In this document: in pieces, positions 25,576-32,711 of the stretch
Layout: each line of letters begins with the position of its first letter
Numbering within the stretch: position 1 is the first letter of the stretch
Made by a program: the position numbers and the translations under genes
The notes under the pieces: model-generated
Database searches by the model: none
Told to the model about the DNA's origin: nothing
Seen by the model: only the letters and a program-made list of their open reading frames with translations
Assembly: GCF_013113835.1 (NCBI RefSeq)
Contig: NZ_VTYQ01000001.1
Span: 496,001-560,000 of the forward strand
Origin: Vibrio sp. RE88
GTDB taxonomy: Bacteria; Pseudomonadota; Gammaproteobacteria; Enterobacterales; Vibrionaceae
Direction of reading: 5' to 3'
DNA length: 64,000 bases

Positions 25576-27327
25576 CTAGTCAGCCGACCATACGTTTCTG
25601 ATGTCTGGCCAGCCCCAGTTGGTCAGTTCTACATCTTTGAGTACTCCGTGGAAACGCAGTGTCTGACGGTGGTGAAAAAGCGGTGTTAGCCAGTACTGAT
25701 TGATCAGGGCGGAAGCGATGGGTTCCAGTGCATCCAAGTATTGATGTAGCGGTGTTTGCGATCTTAGTGTATTGAGTGATTGAGTGAGCCAGCGTTTTGA
25801 ATCTTCACCGATACAGCGTTGTAGAACTGGATTATGGTACAGGCTGTTAAATGCGGAGGCGTGCCGATTATCGTCCAGATTGATGTTGGTGATGATCATA
25901 GACTCGTTAAGCTGCTGGCTTTGAGCAAGTTCATTGAGTTCTCGATAAGAATAGGTATTTACCTCAACTTTTACGCCCAATTTTGCCAATATCGCTTTGA
26001 CAGCAAAGGCACAGTTTCTCAACACCGTATAGTCGTAGACAGCAATATCAAGTTGTTGAGGCAGCGCTACGTTGGCCGCTTCTGGACGAATAATCGGATG
26101 CCACATTGGCAGCATGTTCTGCGCGATTTCGCAGCCAAACAGTGTCTGACTCGATTTGAGCTGTTCAAAAACACGAGACGAACTTAAATGTGAAGACAGG
26201 TAGCGTCGCTGAGCATCATTAAGAGTGGTGGAGGCAATCTGGTTGAACAGTATGAACATACAGCCATCTTCTATACGAGTCTGCTGAGTGTCATTGCGCA
26301 CTTTCACGTCCACCGCGTGAGAGAGGTAATAATTGCACTCGCTGCTTTCTTGAGCGCCGGGCTGGTTAGTTTGTATCTGCTTGTTGGCCAATTCACTTTC
26401 ATCAAGCTTCCAGATAGTGACTTGATCGGTTAACGCGCGGCAGCCATAGTAACGCTCGAAGGCCTCTAGGCAAAGGCGAGTTTGTGAATGTTCACTTACC
26501 TGAAAGGGGCCAGAACCAATCACTGCGTAACTGTGGGCATTGTTGACTTGGCTGGTTGGCTGAATCGCATATTTTACGCCAGAGATAAGGCCACCGAAGC
26601 CTTGATCGGGTTCTGAAAGCTGGAACACGACCTTATTTGCCATCGGAGAAGTAACGCTGACTAAATGAGAGAGTTCACTCTGGTAATTAGCTAGGGTGGA
26701 GAGTTTGGCGAACAGGCTTACAATACTGTCTGCGTCTATCGCTGCGCCGTTGTGAAATGTGAGGGCAGGCCTGAGATAAAACGTCCATTGATAGTGAGTC
26801 TCATCGTATTGCCAATGATGTGCGAGCTGAGGCTCTAAGTTGCCTTCGGAGTCACTGCTTACCAAGCAGCAATAAATCTGGCGCAGTAAGTATCGCTCAC
26901 TGGAACGCTGTAATTGATGAGGCACTAAGCGTTCAAAAGGGCGTTTGTAGGTCAGCTGAATATGAAGCAATCCTTCTCTGAGTGACGCACCCGATGTGCT
27001 TTGTAGCAAGCGGCCAAATGCGGTTTCATCATCATCGAGAATGCTGAGGGCTTTCTCATACTTCCCTTCCAGAATACGCTTGGCAGCCAGTTGGGATTTC
27101 AGTTCATCCAGCGGATGGTTGAGCAGCAAACCAGAACGTTGGTTTCGTCCGACTTTAGGTGACCATTCCAACCACTCTAGTTGTTGCATTTGATTGAGTA
27201 AATTGCGCGCATGGCGAGGGCTGGTAAACAACATCTCAGCGACTTGGGGCAAGGCGGTTTTTATCTCCTCTCCAACGCCTAATGGTTCGAGGCGAGAGTA
27301 GTAACGCAATAAATTTAAATCCGACAC
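25576..27327 (-). CDS. sgrR: SgrR-type transcriptional regulator with solute-binding domain
   Basis: A 583-residue regulator. The N-terminal 110 residues form the SgrR winged-helix DNA-binding part (V-A-E-M-L-F-T-S-P-R-H-A-R-N-L-L); the rest is an SBP_bac_5-like domain (P-Q-L-A-H-H-W, Y-Q-W-T-F-Y-L-R-P-A-L-T-F-H-N-G-A) thought to sense a small molecule. In E. coli SgrR activates the sRNA SgrS during glucose-phosphate stress. The GTG at 27327 follows GGAG at 5 bases; an ATG ten codons upstream is the alternative. It points away from the sRNA-like unit at 27424-27721, the classical sgrR/sgrS layout. Confidence 0.85.
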   Translation of the reverse strand: MSDLNLLRYYSRLEPLGVGEEIKTALPQVAEMLFTSPRHARNLLNQMQQLEWLEWSPKVGRNQRSGLLLNHPLDELKSQLAAKRILEGKYEKALSILDDDETAFGRLLQSTSGASLREGLLHIQLTYKRPFERLVPHQLQRSSERYLLRQIYCCLVSSDSEGNLEPQLAHHWQYDETHYQWTFYLRPALTFHNGAAIDADSIVSLFAKLSTLANYQSELSHLVSVTSPMANKVVFQLSEPDQGFGGLISGVKYAIQPTSQVNNAHSYAVIGSGPFQVSEHSQTRLCLEAFERYYGCRALTDQVTIWKLDESELANKQIQTNQPGAQESSECNYYLSHAVDVKVRNDTQQTRIEDGCMFILFNQIASTTLNDAQRRYLSSHLSSSRVFEQLKSSQTLFGCEIAQNMLPMWHPIIRPEAANVALPQQLDIAVYDYTVLRNCAFAVKAILAKLGVKVEVNTYSYRELNELAQSQQLNESMIITNINLDDNRHASAFNSLYHNPVLQRCIGEDSKRWLTQSLNTLRSQTPLHQYLDALEPIASALINQYWLTPLFHHRQTLRFHGVLKDVELTNWGWPDIRNVWSAD

Positions 27328-27423
27328 AAGTACTCCAGATAGCAGAAAAATAAGCACTGCTTAGCCATTTGATTTCCCTATTTTACAAAATCTTGCCCAA
27401 TAATGCTTTGTCTGAGCGCATGA

Positions 27424-27454
27424 TTGATAAAAACAGGAAGGAAAAACTATAAAT
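27424..27454 (+). promoter_or_regulatory. Sigma-70-like promoter of the SgrS candidate
   Basis: TTGATA (27424-27429) and TATAAAT (27448-27454) are separated by 18 bases, close to consensus. Transcription would start near 27460 and run away from sgrR. An SgrR site is expected just upstream but no motif is known to me for this group. Confidence 0.55.
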
Positions 27455-27459
27455 CTCTC

Positions 27460-27721
27460 GGTTTTTCTGTTCCGGTTTAAAGGGAATAATAAACGGGTCA
27501 ACACAAACAAGCTGAGAGAAGAAAGATGGACTATAGCAAGCAGAGAAATCTGGTCTCGTACTACCATGAGAGGTTGGAAAAAACGGATTCTTGGTTGGAA
27601 CGTTCAGCGATTCTGGCCTTGATACAACTTTGCCACTGGTAAGTGGCTAAAGACAGCAGCACTGGCAGGCAAACATGCTCCTAAAACCCCCACGAACATG
27701 ATTGGCAGTGCTGCTCTTTTT
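27460..27721 (+). ncRNA. sgrS: Candidate SgrS-type small RNA (sugar-phosphate stress)
   Basis: The 430-base region opposite sgrR holds a promoter, a short ORF with SgrT features (27526-27642), and then a 10-base-pair stem (27655-27664 with 27706-27715) followed by CTTTTT. The implied transcript is about 260 nt; E. coli SgrS is 227 nt with the same order of sgrT, pairing region and terminator. The 41-base loop holds an unpaired CATGCTCCTAAAACCCCC stretch whose complement contains AGGAG, so it could pair with a ribosome binding site, as SgrS does with ptsG mRNA. Ends are estimates. Conservation of position is the main argument; no sequence match to enteric SgrS beyond the ORF was found by eye. 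Confidence 0.6.
27526..27642 (+). CDS. sgrT: SgrT-like small protein
   Basis: A 38-residue ORF inside the SgrS candidate. In E. coli SgrT (43 residues, blocks the glucose transporter PtsG) the core reads T-x-K-x-x-W-L-x-x-L-S, then leucine-rich residues and a Q-W. Here E-K-T-D-S-W-L-E-R-S is followed by I-L-A-L-I-Q-L-C-H-W, the same spacing of charged, W-L, serine, leucines and final Trp. A purine-rich GAGAGAAGAAAG precedes the ATG. The match is from memory and by eye; the locus makes it more believable. Confidence 0.6.
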   Translation: MDYSKQRNLVSYYHERLEKTDSWLERSAILALIQLCHW

Positions 27722-27758
27722 ACCACGCATTCAGGCCCGTGCCTGAGTCTGCTAAGTG

Positions 27759-28481
27759 TTACTTTTTGGCTAAGCCTTTGCTGTTTAGATAACCTTTGAT
27801 GTGCGGACGGGACTCGCCAGCGAGTTTGCCTGTGACTTGCTCAGACCATGTACTTTGTTTTTGGTTGCTGCTACGGCCTGCGTAGTAGGTCTGCATTGTT
27901 TCATCGTACTCACGAATATCGTCTAGATTCAGAGGCTGATACTCGTTTTCATGCACAATGACGTGCGCAGGAAGGCGCGGTTTGATTTCAGGGTTTTGAT
28001 CTGGATGACCTAAACACAGCCCAAACAATACCGCGCTGTTGGCTGGCAGATTCAGTAACTGGTCAACTTCCTCAGCACAGCTTCTCAAACCGCCAATGTA
28101 AACACCGCCCAACCCGAGTGATTCGGCTGCCACTAAGCAATTTTGCGCCATGATGCCGCAATCTACTGCCCCGATCAGTGTCAGCTCAGTAAATTCAGGT
28201 TTTACCTGCGGGTTAATTTCAAAATGTCTCTGATAATCAATACAAAATACAAGAAACTCTGCCGCGCTTTCTACGTAAGGCTGATCGCCTGCTAGATGCG
28301 CTAACGCCTTGCGCTTTTCTTTATCCGTGACGCGGATGATCGACACAACTTGCAACATGCTGGAAGACGAAGCTGCAAGGCCAGACTGAATAATGGTGTC
28401 TAGCTGAGATGAATCGATGGCCTGATCGGTAAATTTACGGATCGAACGGTGAGACAGGATAGTGTCTATCGTCGGTGTCAT
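27759..28481 (-). CDS. nfsA: Oxygen-insensitive NADPH nitroreductase NfsA
   Basis: A 240-residue FMN-dependent reductase, exactly the usual NfsA length, that reduces nitroaromatics and quinones with NADPH. Family segments visible are H-R-S-I-R-K-F near the N-terminus, the glycine-rich G-L-G-G-V-Y-I-G-G-L-R and the L-C-L-G-H-P strand. AAGGA lies 8 bases before the ATG at 28481; an upstream extension of 26 residues is not family-like. A small hairpin (27731-27746, TCAGGC with GCCTGA) lies between its end and the sRNA terminator. Confidence 0.87.
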   Translation of the reverse strand: MTPTIDTILSHRSIRKFTDQAIDSSQLDTIIQSGLAASSSSMLQVVSIIRVTDKEKRKALAHLAGDQPYVESAAEFLVFCIDYQRHFEINPQVKPEFTELTLIGAVDCGIMAQNCLVAAESLGLGGVYIGGLRSCAEEVDQLLNLPANSAVLFGLCLGHPDQNPEIKPRLPAHVIVHENEYQPLNLDDIREYDETMQTYYAGRSSNQKQSTWSEQVTGKLAGESRPHIKGYLNSKGLAKK

Positions 28482-28637
28482 GGCTGAGTCCTTTGCTCTT
28501 GGTATAAATTGCTTGTGCAACATATCGAGTATGCGTTGAAATGTCGAGTCAGAGATCACTTAGTTGTCACTTTTCTGTTTCACAGTTATGGTCTCCTTCT
28601 ATACTGAAATCGAAAATTTATAGAATAAGAAGGACTT

Positions 28638-29279
28638 ATGAAAGAATTAGTCGTGCATGCTGTTACTGTGTTTATGGGTTTTTTCGCCATCATGAACCCG
28701 ATTGCCAACATTCCTATTTTTCTTGGCTTGACCAGCGATGATGACCGACAGACGGTAAAATCGATTGCTTTTCGTTCGGTTTTCTTTGCTTTTGTGATTG
28801 TTTCAGTGTTTGCCATTTCAGGGAAACTGATTTTTGATTTGTTTGGCATCACGTTGTACGCGCTGCGCATCACTGGGGGAATCTTGGTGTTCCTGATTGG
28901 TTTTCATATGCTGCAAGGCAATTCCACTCATCATAAAACCAAGGAAAAAGCCTATTCTCCAGAGCAGCAGCAAGCGGCTTTGAGTGTTGCGGTTTCTCCG
29001 CTTGCGATGCCTATTCTTGCTGGTCCTGGCACGATAGCCACAGCAATGAACTTTGCCACGACAGGTGGCTTTGACCAGACGATCATTACTATCGTCGCGT
29101 TCGGGGTATTGTGCGTTATCACTTACGTTCTTTTCTTGTTTGGTAACAAGCTGGTGAAAGCCGTTGGCCCAAGTGCGCTGAACGTGGTGACTAAAATGAT
29201 GGGTTTGATTCTAGCGGTGATTGGTACTCAGATGCTGATAGAAGGGTTGGCGGAAGCTTATAAAACTGTCTTTGTTTAA
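28638..29279 (+). CDS. MarC/UPF0056-family membrane protein
   Basis: A 213-residue inner-membrane protein with about six helices. The start (F-F-A-I-M-N-P-I-A-N-I-P-I-F) and the repeated P-L-A-M-P-I-L-A-G-P-G segment are hallmarks of the MarC family, whose transport role is not settled; the old link to multiple antibiotic resistance was not upheld. AGAAGGA precedes the ATG. Divergent from nfsA with a 156-base gap, and followed by a strong terminator. Confidence 0.88.
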   Translation: MKELVVHAVTVFMGFFAIMNPIANIPIFLGLTSDDDRQTVKSIAFRSVFFAFVIVSVFAISGKLIFDLFGITLYALRITGGILVFLIGFHMLQGNSTHHKTKEKAYSPEQQQAALSVAVSPLAMPILAGPGTIATAMNFATTGGFDQTIITIVAFGVLCVITYVLFLFGNKLVKAVGPSALNVVTKMMGLILAVIGTQMLIEGLAEAYKTVFV

Positions 29280-29301
29280 GCACTTTTGAATTGATACATG
29301 T

Positions 29302-29327
29302 AGGCCATCCTGATGGATGGCCTTTTT
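29302..29327 (+). terminator. Terminator after the marC-family gene
   Basis: AGGCCATCC and GGATGGCCT form a perfect 9-base-pair stem with a TGAT loop and a following TTTTAA run. The convergent NIPSNAP gene ends 18 bases further on. Confidence 0.9.
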
Positions 29328-29345
29328 AATGCGTTCAATTCGTGA

Positions 29346-29672
29346 TCAGATGCCCGAAGGCGTCAATACACGTACTGTGACGGAGTCTTGGTCGATATGC
29401 TCAAATACCCGTGGGCGAATTTCGTTGATCCACCACTCGTTGTACGTTTCCGCGTAGATTTTTTCGCGTGATGCTTCATCGTCAAATTCGCGTAACCAGA
29501 TAAAGTAATTTTCTCCGTCTTCACCCTTGTGAATATAGGTATTGAGTACTTTCATGCCTTTAGAGATCTGATACGGAAGAATTTCCTCGTGCATCCAGTC
29601 TAGCCATTGTTGAGTCATGCCGGGTTTGAGCTTGTATTCACGAAGTTCAATGAGTTTCAAAGTGTCATCCAC
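29346..29672 (-). CDS. NIPSNAP-family protein
   Basis: A 108-residue dimeric alpha-beta barrel type protein. The opening I-E-L-R-E-Y-K-L-K-P-G and the central Y-F-I-W-L-R-E-F-D-D match NIPSNAP domains. Function is unknown in bacteria; the family has often been proposed as small enzymes or binding proteins. It follows the MATE gene by 56 bases on the same strand and may share its transcript. Confidence 0.78.
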   Translation of the reverse strand: MDDTLKLIELREYKLKPGMTQQWLDWMHEEILPYQISKGMKVLNTYIHKGEDGENYFIWLREFDDEASREKIYAETYNEWWINEIRPRVFEHIDQDSVTVRVLTPSGI

Positions 29673-29728
29673 TGGTAGATAAAGTGATGTTTCTTGTTGT
29701 AATCCGATTTCACAACAAACGCAATATT

Positions 29729-31117
29729 TTACGTCAGACGAAACAAGGTTTTGACATCACGCCAGTAATCGAGCATTGGGGAGCGGCTGAGCAAGGACGA
29801 TTGATGAGCTTCAAGCCATTGTTCTAGAAGGCGCTTAGCGTACATTGCGCCGACAATATTGGCTGTGCTAATCGCTATCCAGATAAACTCGCTGCCAAAT
29901 TGCGCGCCGAGCAACGCTAGCGGTATGGTGAGCACTAGCGACTTAACCAGAGTCAGTTTGAGCGACATCTTAGCTTGCTGAACGCCATTAAGAAATGCGC
30001 TAGTGATGAGCACCAATCCGTAGGCTGGGAATGACACACCCACCAGAATAAAGTACCAACGGCCATGCTCGATAATGTCGCTATTGGTTGAGAAAATAGC
30101 CATAATGGAGTCGATTGAGAAGGCAACAATGGCAAACACCATCACTCCCCAATAGACGGTCATTCTTCCTGAGTAAGCGATCACCTTATCCAATCTTTGC
30201 TTCTCTTGAGCGCCATAATTCTGGGCGACAAATGGCGTTAGAATCACGCTCAAAGAGAGTATGCCCGTTAACAACAAAGATTCGATGCGAGTCGCAATAC
30301 CATAGGCAGCAATGGCGCTATCGCCATATTGCGCGACCAGACTGGTGATCACGGCGATGGCGACAGGGTTTAAAATCTGTGCGGCGATCGCTGGGGAAGA
30401 GATGGTAAGCACTTCTTTAACTTGTGTGCTGACGTCAAACATTGAGCGCAGGGAGAGCAGGGCGTTTTTGTAGAGCAAACCGAGCATGAGAAGCAGGATC
30501 ACCAGCCAGGAAATCAAGGTCGCGATCGCGGCGCCCATTAAGCCGAGCTCAGGAAAAGGCCCTTTGCCGAAAATAAGTAGATAGTCGAATATGACATTGG
30601 TAATACCGCCAAGCGCCATCACTAAGGTGGTTTGAACCATGATCCCTTTTGCCATCAAAGCCGAGTTGGCAATCAGTCCACCGACCAGAACGAACATACC
30701 GAGGTAGAGTGGGCCCATGTATTGGGCAACAAGGCCAATGGTCGATGAGTTTGCACCAAGCAGTGCAAAGGTAGTAGGTAACGCGGAATATCCAACTAAG
30801 CCCAGCACAAGGGTGGCACCACTAAACAGCAGTACAGACAAGCTGGTCAGGGATTGTGCTTTACGCTGATTATTTTCCCCTAATGCTTTTCCAACTGTTG
30901 CTGAAACGCCAGAGGCAATGCCCATAAACAGACTGACGATCAGAATATAGACGGGATAGGCAAAGCTCATTGCAGCCAGAGGTTGAGTGCCAAGTTGGCC
31001 AACAAAGTAGCTGTCGACCAGTTGAAAGAGAAAGGTCATCAGCATGCCGAAGGCAGCTGGTGCTGCCATCGAAAGTAATGCTGTTTTGACGGGCTTAGTG
31101 AGAAGTGGATGAGACAT
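29729..31117 (-). CDS. MATE-family multidrug efflux protein
   Basis: A 462-residue Na+ or H+ driven antiporter with about twelve helices in two halves. Family features include F-Q-L-V-D-S-Y-F-V-G-Q-L-G (helix 1 region) and the second-half F-V-A-Q-N-Y-G-A-Q-E. Probably exports cationic or drug-like compounds. Only 21 bases separate it from the FMN reductase gene upstream, so they form an operon, and the LysR gene at 31775 is the likely regulator. Confidence 0.9.
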   Translation of the reverse strand: MSHPLLTKPVKTALLSMAAPAAFGMLMTFLFQLVDSYFVGQLGTQPLAAMSFAYPVYILIVSLFMGIASGVSATVGKALGENNQRKAQSLTSLSVLLFSGATLVLGLVGYSALPTTFALLGANSSTIGLVAQYMGPLYLGMFVLVGGLIANSALMAKGIMVQTTLVMALGGITNVIFDYLLIFGKGPFPELGLMGAAIATLISWLVILLLMLGLLYKNALLSLRSMFDVSTQVKEVLTISSPAIAAQILNPVAIAVITSLVAQYGDSAIAAYGIATRIESLLLTGILSLSVILTPFVAQNYGAQEKQRLDKVIAYSGRMTVYWGVMVFAIVAFSIDSIMAIFSTNSDIIEHGRWYFILVGVSFPAYGLVLITSAFLNGVQQAKMSLKLTLVKSLVLTIPLALLGAQFGSEFIWIAISTANIVGAMYAKRLLEQWLEAHQSSLLSRSPMLDYWRDVKTLFRLT

Positions 31118-31138
31118 GGCGAAGTTTGCTAAGGTTGA

Positions 31139-31660
31139 CTAAAGCGTTTCTACGATATCAAGCAGTTTCTGATTGAACTCTTGATTGCTCACTGTGCCTT
31201 TTTCTAAATCGAAATTGTCGTAAAAGCTTGGTAATGACAGAGCGCCTTTCACTTCGGCAGCAAAATAGGGTGCTGAACCTTGAGCTGCGCCTAGTACACT
31301 GCTTGCACCACCTGGGCCAGGTGACGTGGCTAGCATGATGACAGGTTTATTTTGGAACACTTTCATGTCAATGCGTGACGTCCAGTCAAACAGGTTTTTA
31401 TACGCTGCAGTGTATGAGCCGTTATGTTCAGCAAAAGAAATCACCACTACATCCGCTTCACCGATGGCTTTGAAAAATTGCTGTGCCTGTTGTGGGGAGC
31501 CGAGCTCTTTTTCTCTGTCTTCACTGAAGAGAGGCATCTCGAAATCGTTTATATCAAGTAGTGAAATGTCTGCGTCTTTTATCTGCTTCGCTGCGTAGAA
31601 AGCGAGTTGCTGGTTAATTGAGTTTTTGCTGTTACTTGCGCCAAATGCCAATACTTTCAT
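31139..31660 (-). CDS. NADPH-dependent FMN reductase / quinone reductase
   Basis: A 173-residue flavodoxin-like reductase. The phosphate-binding loop is G-A-S-N-S-K-N-S-I-N and the later S-P-G-P-G-G-A-S-S-V is the family's isoalloxazine loop. I chose the third ATG of an ATG-ATG-ATG run (31660), 7 bases after GAGGA; a longer start at 31678 adds six residues. It is the first gene of the operon with MATE, and is divergent from the LysR regulator with a 114-base gap. Confidence 0.85.
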   Translation of the reverse strand: MKVLAFGASNSKNSINQQLAFYAAKQIKDADISLLDINDFEMPLFSEDREKELGSPQQAQQFFKAIGEADVVVISFAEHNGSYTAAYKNLFDWTSRIDMKVFQNKPVIMLATSPGPGGASSVLGAAQGSAPYFAAEVKGALSLPSFYDNFDLEKGTVSNQEFNQKLLDIVETL

Positions 31661-31774
31661 CATCATTTCCTCATTCATCTTTGCGTTGAGTTAACTATAA
31701 GTTGATTCCTGTTGTTGATTAATAGGGTAAATGTGTAATGATTGTTTCCATATGGCTTTTAATTGGGTTGGAAA

Positions 31775-32698
31775 ATGAAAACAAACCTGCTAGACGGAAT
31801 GGTGATCTTTGTACACGTTGTGGACACTGGCAGCTTTACCAATGCGGCACAGGCCACAGGCCATTCGACCTCTTACATCAGTAAAGAAATCTCTAAGTTA
31901 GAAGAACGCCTTGGGGTTCGGCTGATGCATCGCACCACTCGTACTTTGAGCCTGACTCCTGAAGGCGAGTTGTATTATGAAAGTTGTAAGCAACTGGTTG
32001 AAAGTGCAGGAGAAGTCGAGAACGCTCTTGGTGGCAAACAAAGTGAACCTCAAGGACACCTCAGAATTAGCTGCCCGGTCAGTTTTGGCATAGTGGAACT
32101 CAGCCCTATGTTGGCTAAGTTTATGGTTCAGTACCCGAAAGTAACGTTTGAAGTGGATTTAAGTGATCGCAAAGTTGATCTTGTGGCTGAAGGTGTTGAT
32201 GTGGCAGTGCGCGCGGTGCATAAAGCCGCAGATTCAAGCTTGATCAGCCGCCGAATAAAAACCGCGAGGTCCGTGACGGTTGCCGCTCCAAGTTATCTGA
32301 GAAAATATGGCACGCCCAAGCACCCTTCCGAACTCAGTCAACATAAAGCCATTACTTACAGCTACCAAAAGAACCCGAATGTTTGGGAATACAGCGACTC
32401 TGACGGTCAATCCATTAAAGTGGACGTAGTGAGTGTTTTCTCGGCCAACAGCCCTGAAATGGAGATGGGAATGTGCGTGGAAGGGATTGGGATAACGCGT
32501 CTTCCTGAAGAGCACACCAGAGAAGCTATCGCTACAGGTCGGCTGGTGGAATTATTTAGCGATCTTCCCAAACACAAAATCGATCTCTGCCTCGTGTACC
32601 CGAGCCGAAAACACATGTCCGCTAAGGTTAGAACGTTCATCGACTTTATGGCTGAGAATCTCGCTACAACGTGTACTCACAAAGTAAAGGGAGGCTAG
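31775..32698 (+). CDS. LysR-family transcriptional regulator
   Basis: A 307-residue regulator: N-terminal winged helix (F-T-N-A-A-Q-A-T-G-H-S-T-S-Y-I-S-K-E-I) and a C-terminal effector domain of the LTTR type. It belongs to the LTTR group with R-L-M-H-R-T-T-R-T-L-S-L-T. It is divergent from the FMN reductase/MATE operon, which it probably controls, perhaps in response to a quinone or drug-like compound. The ATG at 31775 is preceded by GG-TT-GGA. Confidence 0.88.
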   Translation: MKTNLLDGMVIFVHVVDTGSFTNAAQATGHSTSYISKEISKLEERLGVRLMHRTTRTLSLTPEGELYYESCKQLVESAGEVENALGGKQSEPQGHLRISCPVSFGIVELSPMLAKFMVQYPKVTFEVDLSDRKVDLVAEGVDVAVRAVHKAADSSLISRRIKTARSVTVAAPSYLRKYGTPKHPSELSQHKAITYSYQKNPNVWEYSDSDGQSIKVDVVSVFSANSPEMEMGMCVEGIGITRLPEEHTREAIATGRLVELFSDLPKHKIDLCLVYPSRKHMSAKVRTFIDFMAENLATTCTHKVKGG

Positions 32699-32707
32699 GC
32701 CTCCCTT
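32687..32707. terminator. Hairpin overlapping the LysR stop codon
   Basis: AAGGGAGGC and GCCTCCCTT form a perfect 9-base-pair stem; the TAG stop of the LysR gene is the loop. The convergent lipoprotein gene ends 5 bases further on. T-runs are short on both strands, so its strength is uncertain. Confidence 0.6.
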
Positions 32708-32711
32708 AGGG

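Noticed and set aside
27361..27567. A 68-codon minus-strand ORF overlapping the SgrS candidate
   Set aside because: No ribosome binding site or family resemblance; the opposite strand has promoter, short ORF and terminator signals.
27731..27746. Small hairpin TCAGGC/GCCTGA as nfsA terminator
   Set aside because: No T-run follows on either strand, so termination cannot be claimed.
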